Positions 8,124 to 16,912 of a DNA stretch of 37,921 nt are shown here, piece by piece. Within the stretch, counting starts at the first letter, position 1, and every line of letters begins with the position of its first letter. The translations under genes were made by a program, and so were the position numbers. The notes beneath the pieces are model-generated. The model did not search any database and was not told where the DNA came from. It saw nothing but the letters and a program-made list of their open reading frames with translations. Origin of the DNA: Thiospirillum jenense. Its GTDB lineage: Bacteria > Pseudomonadota > Gammaproteobacteria > Chromatiales > Chromatiaceae. The stretch lies in NCBI RefSeq assembly GCF_014145225.1, contig NZ_JABVCQ010000031.1, positions 1 to 37,921 on the forward strand, in the 5' to 3' direction.

Positions 8124-9224
8124 ATGAATGACACCCAAAAACTCATGCGTTCTATTATTCAACGCATCGCCACCGGCCCCGAATTATCTAAAAACATTTC
8201 CCGCGAAGATGCCTATCATGGCATGATGGCCATTCTCAACGGGCAAATTGATCCAATTCAAGCCGGCATCTTTTTAATTGCGTTGCGCATGAAACGCGAA
8301 AGCGATGACGAACAACGCGGCGTATTAGATGCCATTCAAGCCATGACCGGCTCCGCCGTTGCAGATGTGGATGAAGTGGTGGATTTAGCCGACCCCTATG
8401 ATGGCTATAATCGCTGTTTACCCGCCGCGCCCTTTTTGCCCGTTGTATTAGCCGAATGCGGCGTTCCCACCATTACACACGGCAGCGATGCAATTGGCCC
8501 CAAATTCGGCGTCACGCATCGCCATATATTAGAAGCGGCCGGCATTCCAATTGATTTAAATACCGCCGCGGCCGCGCTACGTTTATCCGATCCGTCAATT
8601 GGTTGGAGTTATGTGGATCAACGCGCTTTTAGCCCCGCGTTGCACAGTTTAATTCCGTTGCGCGAGGCGGTCGTTAAACGGCAAATATTAACCACCACTG
8701 AAGTATTAGCCCGTCCTATTCACGGACGGCGTAAAACGCATTTAGTCACCGGTTATGTCCACAAACCCTACCCGCGTATTTATGCGTTATTAGCCCGTCA
8801 TGCCGGATTTGATTCGGCGTTAATTGTACGCGGTATTGAAGGCGGCATCATTCCATCATTACGCCAAACCGGCGCCTGTTTTAATTATGTGCAAATGGGT
8901 GAGGAACAATCATTTGATATTGAACCAACCGATTTGGGTATTGAACAATCCGTCCGCACCGTGCCATTACCCGACAATTTACCCACCACCACTCGCCCGG
9001 GAGATGAAATCGCCGTTGCCGTTGATGTCAAAGCCACCGCGCAGGCCGCCGCCACTGCCGGTAAAGCCGCATTAGCCGGTGAACGCGGCCCAACTTATGA
9101 TAGTTTAGTCTTCGGTGGCGCATTGATCTTATGGCATTTACGCCGTGAAACCACGTTAAACCATGCCGCTGATCGTATTCGTGCCGTATTAGATTCTGGC
9201 GCCGCACTGCATCGGTTGCATTAA
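8124..9224 (+). CDS. Anthranilate phosphoribosyltransferase-like protein (TrpD2/YbiB-type)
   Basis: A 366-residue protein with the fold signature of the TrpD/thymidine phosphorylase superfamily. It has the N-terminal helical segment ISREDAYHGMMAILNGQIDPIQAGIFLIALRMKRES, then the central domain with LAECGVPTITHG, and ends in a helical tail. The PRPP-binding motifs of true TrpD are not conserved. The GTGGD loop is replaced by ADPYDGYNR, and the KHGNxxxSS motif by THGSDAIGPKFG. A standard anthranilate phosphoribosyltransferase role is therefore doubtful despite trpE nearby. The YbiB/TrpD2 group, reported to bind nucleic acid, is the closest type I can name. It is 11 bases upstream of the Rieske gene, so those two are likely co-transcribed. 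Confidence 0.75.
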   Translation: MNDTQKLMRSIIQRIATGPELSKNISREDAYHGMMAILNGQIDPIQAGIFLIALRMKRESDDEQRGVLDAIQAMTGSAVADVDEVVDLADPYDGYNRCLPAAPFLPVVLAECGVPTITHGSDAIGPKFGVTHRHILEAAGIPIDLNTAAAALRLSDPSIGWSYVDQRAFSPALHSLIPLREAVVKRQILTTTEVLARPIHGRRKTHLVTGYVHKPYPRIYALLARHAGFDSALIVRGIEGGIIPSLRQTGACFNYVQMGEEQSFDIEPTDLGIEQSVRTVPLPDNLPTTTRPGDEIAVAVDVKATAQAAATAGKAALAGERGPTYDSLVFGGALILWHLRRETTLNHAADRIRAVLDSGAALHRLH

Positions 9225-9235
9225 AAGGAGCGTGT

Positions 9236-9694
9236 ATGAACACCGATCAAGAACGCGATGATGATGACGACGACGATGACTATTTAGACAATGATGATGA
9301 CGACTATGCCGATGATGAATGGCCATTAAGTCGTCTTCAAAAAGAGATGGTGGCAGTCGCCTGGGTCAATGAACTTGCCGAGGGGCAATTCAAACAAGTC
9401 GAAGTCAATGGACAAGCATTTATCATAGCTGAAGCGCACGGGTTAATCTATGCACTTGCCGACCAATGTGGTCACGAAGATTACCCCCTATCCTATGGTT
9501 GTATTCACGGTGACACGATTAAATGTTCATTACATGGCAGCCGTTTTGATTTATTAACCGGCTTCCCACTCGATGAACCCGCCGAATTACCCGTGCCGGT
9601 TTATCGCGTTGTCGTTGGCTTTGATCGCGTGTGGATTGATCCGCGTGAACCCGTTGATCCCGAGGAGTATTATCACGAGGTCAAGGGTTATTAA
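9236..9694 (+). CDS. Rieske [2Fe-2S] protein with poly-aspartate N-terminus
   Basis: A 152-residue soluble protein whose C-terminal half is a Rieske domain. The cluster ligands are C78-x-H80 and C97-x-x-H100, spaced as expected for CxH-x16-CxxH, with an extra C89 between them. This is the ferredoxin or NirD-like form and probably passes electrons to an oxygenase or reductase, but no partner is evident. The first 28 residues are extremely acidic, with a run of eight aspartates coded by repeated GAT/GAC triplets, and are not part of the fold. AGGAG precedes the ATG by five bases. It ends an apparent operon, followed by two terminator-like hairpins. Confidence 0.85.
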   Translation: MNTDQERDDDDDDDDYLDNDDDDYADDEWPLSRLQKEMVAVAWVNELAEGQFKQVEVNGQAFIIAEAHGLIYALADQCGHEDYPLSYGCIHGDTIKCSLHGSRFDLLTGFPLDEPAELPVPVYRVVVGFDRVWIDPREPVDPEEYYHEVKGY

Positions 9695-9725
9695 TCCCGC
9701 GTCTTGCATCGGTGTTTGAATGGTG

Positions 9726-9763
9726 CTGCCGTTGTGATTGATGAAATTATTACGGCAGTTTTT
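9726..9763 (+). terminator. Candidate rho-independent terminator after the Rieske gene
   Basis: CTGCCGT (9726-9732) pairs with ACGGCAG (9752-9758) over a 19-base loop, and is followed at once by TTTTT. It lies 32 bases after the Rieske stop codon. The large loop makes it a moderate candidate. Confidence 0.5.
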
Positions 9764-9766
9764 AAT

Positions 9767-9803
9767 CGTTCCCACACTCCGGTCTGGGAACGTAATCTTT
9801 TTT
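9767..9803 (+). repeat. CGTTCCCA palindromic repeat, possible second terminator
   Basis: CGTTCCCA (9767-9774) and TGGGAACG (9785-9792) are perfect 8-bp arms around a 10-base loop, followed by TAATC and a run of Ts. The CGTTCCCACGCTCC-type palindrome is a widespread repeat in proteobacterial genomes. Eroded relatives occur here at 14050-14073 and 27618-27643. Its position between the Rieske gene and proA and its T-run suggest it also stops transcription. Confidence 0.6.
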
Positions 9804-9848
9804 AATAATCAATTTAGAACCCAACCCATTTAATTTTTGGACGCTTTC

Positions 9849-11132
9849 ATGCCCATCACAACCGCACCAATTACCGACATTCCCGCCTACATGCAGCAAT
9901 TGGGCATCAATGCCCGTGCTGCCGCCCGTTCATTAGCCCGCGCACCAACGGCAATGAAAAATGCCGCATTGCTGGCCATTGCCGACGAATTAAATCGTGA
10001 TCGCGCTGCATTACTCGCCGCCAATGCCGAAGATTGCGCAGCGGGCGCCGCCGCTGGATTAGATGACGCTTTAATTGACCGCCTGGCATTAAATGATAAA
10101 CGCATTGACGCCATGATTGCCGGCTTAAATGAAGTCGCCGCATTAGCCGACCCAGTTGGCGCAATCACCGATTTGAATTACCGCCCGTCAGGGATTCAAG
10201 TCGGGCGAATGCGCGTTCCATTGGGCGTAGTGGGCATTATTTATGAATCACGCCCCAACGTGACCATTGACGCCGCCGCATTATGTTTGAAATCCGGCAA
10301 TGCCACCGTATTACGCGGTGGCTCAGAATCATTGCGCTCGAATTGCGCACTCGCCGCCTGTATTGAACGCGGTTTAATTGCCGCCCAATTACCCGCAACT
10401 GGTGTGCAAGTGGTGGCCACCACTGATCGCGCCGCCGTCGGTGTGTTAATTGCCAGCCCCGATTATGTGGATGTGATAATTCCACGCGGCGGCAAGGGTT
10501 TAATTGAACGTATTAGCCGCGAGGCGCGAGTACCGGTGATTAAACATTTAGACGGTATTTGCCACATTTATATTGACGACCGCGCCGATTTAGAGAAAGC
10601 ATTTACCGTCACCATGAATGCTAAAACCCAGCGTTACGGCACCTGTAATACCTTAGAAACCTTATTAGTTGCAGAGAGCATTGCGCCGGATATTTTGCCG
10701 CGTTTGAATAGCGCGTTAATTGAAAAAGGCGTCGAAATACGCGGCTGTCCGCAAACACAAGCGCTATTACCGAATGCACTGCCGGCCACTGACGTTGATT
10801 GGGCAACCGAATATTTAGCACCGATCTTATCTATTCGGATTGTTCCAGATTTAGATGCGGCAATTAATCATATTGAACAATACGGTTCACATCATACTGA
10901 CGCAATTATGACGGAAGATTATTCACGCGCTCGGCGGTTTTTACGCGAAGTGGATTCCAGTTCAGTGATGGTGAATGCGTCCACCCGCTTTGCCGATGGA
11001 TTTGAATACGGTTTGGGCGCTGAAATTGGTATTAGCACCGATAAGTTCCACGCCCGCGGTCCCGTTGGATTGGACGGCTTAACCAGTCAAAAGTTTATTG
11101 TGTTGGGCGATGGACAGGTGCGCGGTGGTTAA
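9849..11132 (+). CDS. proA: Gamma-glutamyl phosphate reductase
   Basis: A 427-residue aldehyde-dehydrogenase-fold enzyme that reduces gamma-glutamyl phosphate with NADPH in proline synthesis. Typical segments are [35 protein letters not shown] and [12 protein letters not shown]. The catalytic cysteine is about C266 in [13 protein letters not shown], and the C-terminus is [21 protein letters not shown] use the ATG at 9849; the in-frame TTG four codons upstream has no better ribosome site. It is followed by nadD and rsfS, a conserved gammaproteobacterial order. proB is not in the window. Full length with no sign of damage. Confidence 0.97.
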   Translation: MPITTAPITDIPAYMQQLGINARAAARSLARAPTAMKNAALLAIADELNRDRAALLAANAEDCAAGAAAGLDDALIDRLALNDKRIDAMIAGLNEVAALADPVGAITDLNYRPSGIQVGRMRVPLGVVGIIYESRPNVTIDAAALCLKSGNATVLRGGSESLRSNCALAACIERGLIAAQLPATGVQVVATTDRAAVGVLIASPDYVDVIIPRGGKGLIERISREARVPVIKHLDGICHIYIDDRADLEKAFTVTMNAKTQRYGTCNTLETLLVAESIAPDILPRLNSALIEKGVEIRGCPQTQALLPNALPATDVDWATEYLAPILSIRIVPDLDAAINHIEQYGSHHTDAIMTEDYSRARRFLREVDSSSVMVNASTRFADGFEYGLGAEIGISTDKFHARGPVGLDGLTSQKFIVLGDGQVRGG

Positions 11133-11230
11133 TGAAAAAACAGATTATTGTGAATAATAGTCAGGGCACCCAACACTGTCAACCGAATGATAATCGAATT
11201 GACGGCGCAGCAACAGAATAGGATAATTCT

Positions 11231-11881
11231 ATGATTGGTTTATTAGGCGGCACCTTTGACCCGATTCATTACGGCCACTTGCGTTCCGCATTAGAAGTAT
11301 TTGATACCCTGTCGCTGCGTGAATTGCGGTTTATTCCCCTGCGGCGCGCCGTGCATCGAGCGCAACCATTAGCGCCGGCGGCAATGCGATTAGAATTGGT
11401 CGCGGCGGCCGTTGGTCAACAACCGGGGTTTATTGCCGATGGACGCGAAATAGCGCATGACGGGCCATCGCGCACTTATGATACGTTGCAATCCATACGC
11501 GCTGAATTGGGGCAAATAGAACCGGTCTGTTTGTTAATTGGCGGCGATGCCTTTAATGGCTTTTTAGATTGGTATCAACCGCTCAGGATTTTGGAACAAA
11601 CCCATTTAATTGTCATGCAGCGTCCGGGTGCGCCAATGCCGCGTGATCCTGAATTACGCAAACAATTACAACAGCGCCAAGCGCGGCACGTTGAGGAATT
11701 AACCGCCACACCAGGCGGGCGGATTTGGGTGCAACCAGTCACGCAATTGGCTATTGCATCAACCACGATTCGTTCATTGATTGCCGCAGGTAAAACGGCG
11801 CGATTTTTAGTACCAGATGCGGTATTAGAACTGATTGAACAGTATCAGTTGTATCAAAACCCCGCAATTAATAGCGCGTAA
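11231..11881 (+). CDS. nadD: Nicotinate-nucleotide adenylyltransferase
   Basis: A 216-residue enzyme that joins ATP and nicotinate mononucleotide to form deamido-NAD in the cytoplasm. It begins with the nucleotidyltransferase motif GLLGGTFDPIHYGHLRSA (the HxGH motif is HYGH). LLIGGDAFNGFLDWYQPLRIL and the C-terminal ASTTIRSLIAAG, the S-T-x-I-R type signature, follow. AGGA lies seven bases before the ATG. It sits between proA and rsfS with gaps of 98 and 61 bases, consistent with one transcript. Confidence 0.96.
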   Translation: MIGLLGGTFDPIHYGHLRSALEVFDTLSLRELRFIPLRRAVHRAQPLAPAAMRLELVAAAVGQQPGFIADGREIAHDGPSRTYDTLQSIRAELGQIEPVCLLIGGDAFNGFLDWYQPLRILEQTHLIVMQRPGAPMPRDPELRKQLQQRQARHVEELTATPGGRIWVQPVTQLAIASTTIRSLIAAGKTARFLVPDAVLELIEQYQLYQNPAINSA

Positions 11882-11942
11882 TCATGCGTAGTCATTGCGA
11901 ATCACTTTAATAGCAAAACGATTGGGAGATGTGTTTTAAACT

Positions 11943-12296
11943 ATGCAAGTTGAAGAATTAAAAACCCTCGTGTTAAATACGCTGGATGATATGAAAGCAC
12001 AGGACGTGGTTGCATTAGATGTGCGCAATCACACGGCAATTACCGATATTATGATTGTCGCATCTGGCACGTCAGGTCGCCATGTACGCGCCATTGCCGA
12101 AACGGTGGCGTATCGCGCAAAAGAATCAGGTGAAGCGCCATTAGGTAGTGAAGGCTTGAATGAAGGTGAATGGGCGCTGGTGGATTTGAATAGCGTGGTA
12201 TTACACGTTATGCTGCCCAAAGTGCGCGATTTTTATAATTTAGAACGCCTGTGGTCAGCGCCGGCACCGCTCGTGCCTATTGCCGTTCCTGCATGA
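11943..12296 (+). CDS. rsfS: Ribosomal silencing factor RsfS
   Basis: A 117-residue protein of the RsfS/YbeB/Iojap family, which binds ribosomal protein uL14 and blocks subunit joining when nutrients are scarce. Family segments seen are ALDVRNHTAITDIMIVASGTSGRHVRAIAETV, APLGSEGLNEGEWALVDLNSVVLHVMLP and DFYNLERLW. It follows nadD as is usual. The next genes in the canonical cluster, rlmH and mrdA, are missing and are replaced by a pseudogene and an unrelated dehydrogenase, so the conserved order breaks just after this gene. A GGGAG lies about 14 bases upstream of the ATG, a little far for a ribosome site. Confidence 0.96.
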   Translation: MQVEELKTLVLNTLDDMKAQDVVALDVRNHTAITDIMIVASGTSGRHVRAIAETVAYRAKESGEAPLGSEGLNEGEWALVDLNSVVLHVMLPKVRDFYNLERLWSAPAPLVPIAVPA

Positions 12297-12533
12297 ATAG
12301 TCACTATTAAAAACGGGTATTTGCAGAGTAGAGTGGTTGAATAGGTGATTTAAAAATGCAATTAGTTTTATCACTATAAATGATTTCACACACGATGAAG
12401 TGACCGAATAAACCTGAAATTGAACGCAGTGATTGGGGAGTATAAGTGACTATTTAATTGAGGTGCATTTTGGGGTAAACAAGATAAACTAAGGTCACGC
12501 GAATTCCTATCAAGTGCGACAAGTCCGCGCCGT
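12297..12533. other. Intergenic, nothing recognised
   Basis: No coding signal, RNA gene or repeat could be identified between rsfS and the hicB-like pseudogene. It may hold the decayed remainder of a former toxin partner or of the missing rlmH region, but I see no alignment to support that. Confidence 0.3.
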
Positions 12534-12780
12534 ATGACTGTGCCATCGGTTAATGGAGATTCGCTAATATTTAAATATGAAACCATCATTTACTGGAGTG
12601 ATGAAGATCAAGTCTTTATTGCCGAAGTGCCTGAATTATTCGGCTGCATGGCACATGGAGATAGTCATCACATAGCATTGATTAACGTGATAAACTGCAG
12701 CGCAGTTGTGGATTGATACCGCGATAGAATTGGGCGATCCGCTGCCAATACCACAGGGACGGCGGGTGGCGTATGCCTGA
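12534..12780 (+). pseudogene. HicB-like antitoxin gene with a frameshift
   Basis: The first frame reads FKYETIIYWSDEDQVFIAEVPELFGCMAHGDSH, the N-terminal HicB-like fold. It loses homology near 12690 and stops at 12714-12716. The +1 frame then continues as TAAQLWIDTAIELGDPLPIP and QGRRVAYA, ending at TGA 12778-12780, exactly what follows in intact relatives. Removing one A from the AAA at 12692-12694 restores one frame across the junction. No HicA toxin partner is recognisable beside it. The true start is uncertain. It is either a recent pseudogene or a sequencing error at a short homopolymer. Confidence 0.8.
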
Positions 12781-12840
12781 GATCAAAACGTCGGAGACGG
12801 TGATTAAAAAGTAGTTGGCAATAATGATACTTTTTCAAAG

Positions 12841-13989
12841 TTATAAAGCGGTTTTTAGAATAGTTATCACCACTTCCGCTGAATAAACATCTGCAATGCC
12901 GAAGCCATGTACATTGCTGCGCACGTTATTAACAATGCTCGGCAAATCGGCATCTTTAATTCCCAATTGCGACAAGCGTGTGGGTGTGCCGATTTGGTTA
13001 AACCACTGTTCTAGCGCGATAATTCCTTGCTCTGGCGTGGCAACGTTGAATACGTTTTTAGCAAAGCGCTCGAATTGCGTTGTATTGTGAGCGTGATACC
13101 ACTTCATCCACGCTGGAATAATAACTGATAAACCCGCCCCATGTGGCACATTAAAGAGCGCAGAGAGTGCGTGTTCAATCGCATGATTGGGAAAACTAAA
13201 ACCACCCACACCCGCCGTGGTCACACCATTCAATGCTAATGTCGCTGCCCAAGCGAATTGGGCGCGGGCGTCATAATTGGCTAGGTTAATTAACAACGCC
13301 TCAGTCGTTTCAACTACTGTGTTAATAAGCGACTCAACCAGACGCGATTGCAATGCTGGATGGGCGGCCGCGGTGAAATAGGCTTCAATTAAATGCGCAA
13401 TAATGTCGGCGGCCGAATATACGAGATAATCGCGTGACACGCCCTGCATCAGTTGTGGATTAACAATAGAGACTTTGGGAAATAGCGCGGGCGATTTAAT
13501 AAAAAACTTTTCTTTGGTATTTTCATTCGTGACCACCGCCGCGCCATTCATTTCACTACCCGTCGCGGCGAGTGTGAGAATCGTAAATAAGGGCAGCGCG
13601 GATTCAATGCCTGCTTTGCCAATAAATAAATCCCAGACATCGCCGTCATAATAAACACCTGCCGCAATCGCTTTGGCACTGTCGAGTACCGACCCGCCGC
13701 CGACGGCTAAAATCGCATTCACTTGCTGCGCCCGCGCTAATACAACTCCCTCGCGCACTTTTGAAATAACGGGATTGCTGACAACACCGCCAAGTTCGAC
13801 CAACTCAATCCCGTTTTCATTTAATTTATGACTAACGACGTCAAATAACCCATCACGTTTAATGCGCTCGCTGCCATAGCACAGCAATACTTTTTTAATA
13901 CCATGTGCGGCTAAATGTTGGCCAATGGTTTGTTCTTTACCAATACCAAATTCAATGGTAGTTGGATTGAAAAAGGTGAAGTTGTCCAT
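12841..13989 (-). CDS. Iron-type alcohol dehydrogenase (YqhD/BDH-like)
   Basis: A 382-residue group III (iron-dependent) alcohol dehydrogenase. It has the dinucleotide loop AVGGGSVLDSAKAIAAG and the TLAATGSEMNGAAVVTN motif. Metal ligands are an Asp and a His in SAADIIAHLIEAYF and two His in PNHAIEHALSALFNVPHGAG. This pattern fits NADPH-dependent butanol dehydrogenase/YqhD proteins, which reduce short-chain and toxic aldehydes in the cytoplasm. The true substrate cannot be told. An AGG stands eight bases before the ATG. It stands alone on the minus strand between the hicB pseudogene and tRNA-Arg, in the region where the nadD-rsfS cluster is broken. Confidence 0.9.
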   Translation of the reverse strand: MDNFTFFNPTTIEFGIGKEQTIGQHLAAHGIKKVLLCYGSERIKRDGLFDVVSHKLNENGIELVELGGVVSNPVISKVREGVVLARAQQVNAILAVGGGSVLDSAKAIAAGVYYDGDVWDLFIGKAGIESALPLFTILTLAATGSEMNGAAVVTNENTKEKFFIKSPALFPKVSIVNPQLMQGVSRDYLVYSAADIIAHLIEAYFTAAAHPALQSRLVESLINTVVETTEALLINLANYDARAQFAWAATLALNGVTTAGVGGFSFPNHAIEHALSALFNVPHGAGLSVIIPAWMKWYHAHNTTQFERFAKNVFNVATPEQGIIALEQWFNQIGTPTRLSQLGIKDADLPSIVNNVRSNVHGFGIADVYSAEVVITILKTAL

Positions 13990-14049
13990 GTGATTGCCTG
14001 TTACTCGAAATAAATTGCAGCGTGATGCGGTGAATCAATTAGGAATTAC

Positions 14050-14073
14050 ATTCCCACGCTAGAGCGCAGGAAC
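14050..14073. repeat. Eroded CGTTCCCACGC-type palindrome
   Basis: TTCCCACGCT, a 2-3 base loop and AGCGCAGGAA form an imperfect palindrome with two mismatched pairs, and match the repeat family at 9767-9792. It lies just downstream of the tRNA 3' end. Confidence 0.45.
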
Positions 14074-14090
14074 AATCATTCACTATGAAT

Positions 14091-14167
14091 TGGCGCCCAC
14101 GACAGGAATTGAACCTGCGACCTGCCGCTTAGGAGGCGGCTGCTCTATCCAACTGAGCTACGAGGGC
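14091..14167 (-). tRNA. tRNA-Arg (CCU anticodon)
   Basis: The minus strand folds into a complete 77-base cloverleaf with an encoded CCA. The acceptor begins GCCCTCG, the D stem is GCTC/GAGC, and the anticodon stem is GCCGC/GCGGC with loop CTCCTAA. The anticodon is therefore CCT, reading AGG arginine codons. The T arm is GCAGG/CCTGT with loop TTCAATT. The acceptor stem has a T:T mismatch at pair 5:68, unusual for an otherwise canonical sequence. It lies between the alcohol dehydrogenase and recN. Confidence 0.95.
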
Positions 14168-14230
14168 AAATAAAACAGTGCAGTTTTTTATTAACAACTG
14201 CCGCAATTATGATTATTAAGACTGCCGCAA

Positions 14231-15943
14231 CTATGGAATTAAACGCAATAATTCTTCGGCATGAGCGCGGGTCGTCGCTGTGATTTCCATACCACCCAAC
14301 ATGCGCGCTAATTCATCCACACGCTGCGGATGGGCTAATGCTTCAATTGCCGCCACCGTTTGACCATCATCATTCGATTTAATGACGCGCAATTGCTGAT
14401 GTGCCTGCGCTGCGACCTGCGGTAAATGCGTCACACATAATACCTGCCGCGTTGTGGCTAATCGCCGTAATAATCGCCCAACAATCTCCGCCACGCCGCC
14501 ACCAATTCCCACATCCACTTCATCAAAAATTAACGTGGGAATACCGGTGCAACTGGCGGTTGCCACTTGAATTGCCAAACTAATACGAGATAATTCACCG
14601 CCAGACGCCACTTTAGCTAATGGTTGCAATGGCTGACCCATATTCGCGCTGACTTGAAATTCTACCTGATCTAATCCGTGTGCGGTCGGCGGTTCAATTG
14701 CACGAATCATAATTGCAAATTGCCCACCAATCATGCCTAATTCCTGCAACATTGCCGTCACGGTCGCACTTAATTGCACGGCGGCCGCCTGCCGCGCTGC
14801 GCTTAATTGCGTCGCCATTGCCAAAAAGATCGAGTGCGCTTGGGCGCATTGTTCATTCAACGCATCTAGGTTAGCATCCGCCTGTTCTAATTGGGTTAAT
14901 TCAGCATTTAATTGCGTGAACATTGCCGGTAATTGCGCCGGCGGGACGCGATATTTGCGCCCCAAATCATGCAACCGCATTAAACGCTCTTCAATTTCAT
15001 TGGCACGTTCTGGGTCGAATTCTAATCCATCGCAGTATTGGCGTAAATTGGCCGCCGCCTCTTTGATTTGCACCAGGGCGCTGGTTAATAATTCGCCGCT
15101 ATCAATTAACTGTGCATCCAGCGTAATCAATGCGCTGAGGTCATTATTCGCACGACTTAATTGATCGTGCAGCGTCGTTTCACCATCATATAATAATTGT
15201 ACCAAGCGCGCTGTGGTATCGCGCAACCGCTCGACATTCGTTAAGCGCCGCTGTTCAGTATCGAGTTGTTCTAATTCTCCTTCAGTGGGGGCGAGTAATT
15301 CTAATTCAGCGACTTGAAAGCGGAGCAATTCCAATCGTGCCTCACGCCGCTCGCGTTCATTATTCAACCGCTCCCAGCGCGTTATTAACTCCCGATAACG
15401 GGAATAAGATGCGGCGACCTCGGCGGCGAATGCTAATTGCCCGGCGTATTCATCCAGTAAATCACGTTGTGCGGTCGGGCGTAATAATGATTGGTGGGCG
15501 TGTTGCCCGTGAATATCAATTAATTTTTCACCCAAAGCGCGCAATTGAGCAGTATTGACTGGCTGGTCATTAATATAAGCGCGGGAGCGCCCGCCACGAA
15601 TAAGAATCCGCCGAATATGACAGGGCAGCGGGGTATGATGCGCTGCCAATTCGGCGGATTGATGCGCAATAGTTTCATCAGTTAACAGCAATTGATGGGC
15701 AATTAACCAGTCTTGCGCTGCTTGGCAATGAAGCACATCAAAGTGGGCATTGATCTCCGCCCGATCATGTCCAGTACGAATAAATAATGGATCAGCACGA
15801 TCACCCAGTACGAGATTTAACGCATCAATTAAAATAGATTTACCGGCGCCAGTTTCACCAGTTAAAGCGGTCATGCCGTCAATTAAAGTTAATTCTAAAT
15901 GACGCACAATCACGAAATGATTAACGGTAATATGGGTCAACAT
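14231..15943 (-). CDS. recN: DNA repair protein RecN
   Basis: A 570-residue SMC-like ATPase for double-strand break repair. Walker A is GETGAGKS near residue 33. Two long coiled-coil stretches rich in Leu, Glu and Gln flank the centre. The ABC signature is KVASGGELSRISLAIQ, Walker B is PTLIFDEVDVGIGG, and the final H-loop segment is QVLCVTHLPQVAAQAH. I choose the ATG at 15943, which gives the family N-terminus MLTHITVNHFVIV; the frame stays open upstream only because it overlaps the end of nadK. The 7-bp overlap with nadK suggests translational coupling, and nadK-recN is a known gammaproteobacterial order. A LexA box was not seen. Confidence 0.97.
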   Translation of the reverse strand: MLTHITVNHFVIVRHLELTLIDGMTALTGETGAGKSILIDALNLVLGDRADPLFIRTGHDRAEINAHFDVLHCQAAQDWLIAHQLLLTDETIAHQSAELAAHHTPLPCHIRRILIRGGRSRAYINDQPVNTAQLRALGEKLIDIHGQHAHQSLLRPTAQRDLLDEYAGQLAFAAEVAASYSRYRELITRWERLNNERERREARLELLRFQVAELELLAPTEGELEQLDTEQRRLTNVERLRDTTARLVQLLYDGETTLHDQLSRANNDLSALITLDAQLIDSGELLTSALVQIKEAAANLRQYCDGLEFDPERANEIEERLMRLHDLGRKYRVPPAQLPAMFTQLNAELTQLEQADANLDALNEQCAQAHSIFLAMATQLSAARQAAAVQLSATVTAMLQELGMIGGQFAIMIRAIEPPTAHGLDQVEFQVSANMGQPLQPLAKVASGGELSRISLAIQVATASCTGIPTLIFDEVDVGIGGGVAEIVGRLLRRLATTRQVLCVTHLPQVAAQAHQQLRVIKSNDDGQTVAAIEALAHPQRVDELARMLGGMEITATTRAHAEELLRLIP

Positions 15944-16854
15944 AAATGATGCGCCGTTGTATGCCCACCCCACCCGAGTTTAGCGCGCAAAATGCCGTAA
16001 TGATCGTAGCCGCGTGGGTGAAGTAAGCGCACACGATGCGGGCTGCGGCGGATTTGTACATTGGTTGCGCCAATGAGTGGCACCTGCGTTTGTCCATCGC
16101 AAGTGAGACGCACTTGTTGCGCGGCGTCATGACATAAACGAATATCAACGGTGCAATTGGCACTGACCACGAGCGGGCGATTACTTAGGGTGTGCGGGCA
16201 AATAGAAACGAGTAATAAAGCGTCTAAACTTGGGTGTAATAACGGCCCGCCGCCGGATAATGCGTAGGCGGTTGAACCGGTGGGGGTGCTAATAATAATG
16301 CCATCGGCGTATTGGGTATTGACGAATTGACCGTCAATATAGGTTTCAAATTCGATCATGCGCACCGTATTCCATTTGGCAATGACGATGTCATTTAATG
16401 CGCGCCCACGTTGTACCGTTGCCATTGCCGCATCATCGCCACAACAGGCTTCTAATAAACTGCGTTGTTCTTCTTCGGTTTCGCCGGCTAATAATTGATC
16501 TAAATGGGTTTCTAAAGTGTCGGGTGATAAATCGGCTAAAAAACCGAGCCGTCCGAGGTTAATACCGACTAATGGTGCGGCGTAAGGTGCTAATTCACGC
16601 GCCGCATGTAAAAAGGTGCCGTCACCACCGACGACTAATACCAATTCAACGCTGCGCCCTAATTCGGGTAATGAACAGGCAAAAACGGTATTATTATCCA
16701 GCAATTGCGCTGTGGCTAAATCTAATACTGGGGTGACATTGCGGGAATGAAGATGGGCTAATAACCGTTCCAGCATCGGCACCACTCGCGCATCATCATC
16801 TTGTTTGCCGATAATACCGACAGTTTGATAGGTGTATAACGGCAACGATTTCAT
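15937..16854 (-). CDS. nadK: NAD kinase
   Basis: A 305-residue enzyme that phosphorylates NAD to NADP with ATP. It shows the GGDGT motif in LVVGGDGTFLHAARE, then INLGRLGFLADL, ALNDIVIAKWN, the TPTGSTAYALSGGGPLLHPSL loop and SNRPLVV. All catalytic segments are intact. It overlaps recN by seven bases and follows the hydrogenase small-subunit gene with a 58-base gap, so it may share that transcript. No clear Shine-Dalgarno precedes its ATG. Confidence 0.97.
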   Translation of the reverse strand: MKSLPLYTYQTVGIIGKQDDDARVVPMLERLLAHLHSRNVTPVLDLATAQLLDNNTVFACSLPELGRSVELVLVVGGDGTFLHAARELAPYAAPLVGINLGRLGFLADLSPDTLETHLDQLLAGETEEEQRSLLEACCGDDAAMATVQRGRALNDIVIAKWNTVRMIEFETYIDGQFVNTQYADGIIISTPTGSTAYALSGGGPLLHPSLDALLLVSICPHTLSNRPLVVSANCTVDIRLCHDAAQQVRLTCDGQTQVPLIGATNVQIRRSPHRVRLLHPRGYDHYGILRAKLGWGGHTTAHHLC

Positions 16855-16912
16855 AGCAATGAATACATGATTAACGATTTAACTCTGCGGACTAAAACAA
16901 CGGGGCGTATCA

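Noticed and set aside
12386-12589. Minus-strand frame of 67 codons before the hicB-like pseudogene
   Set aside because: It overlaps the pseudogene, has no ribosome site and no recognisable features.
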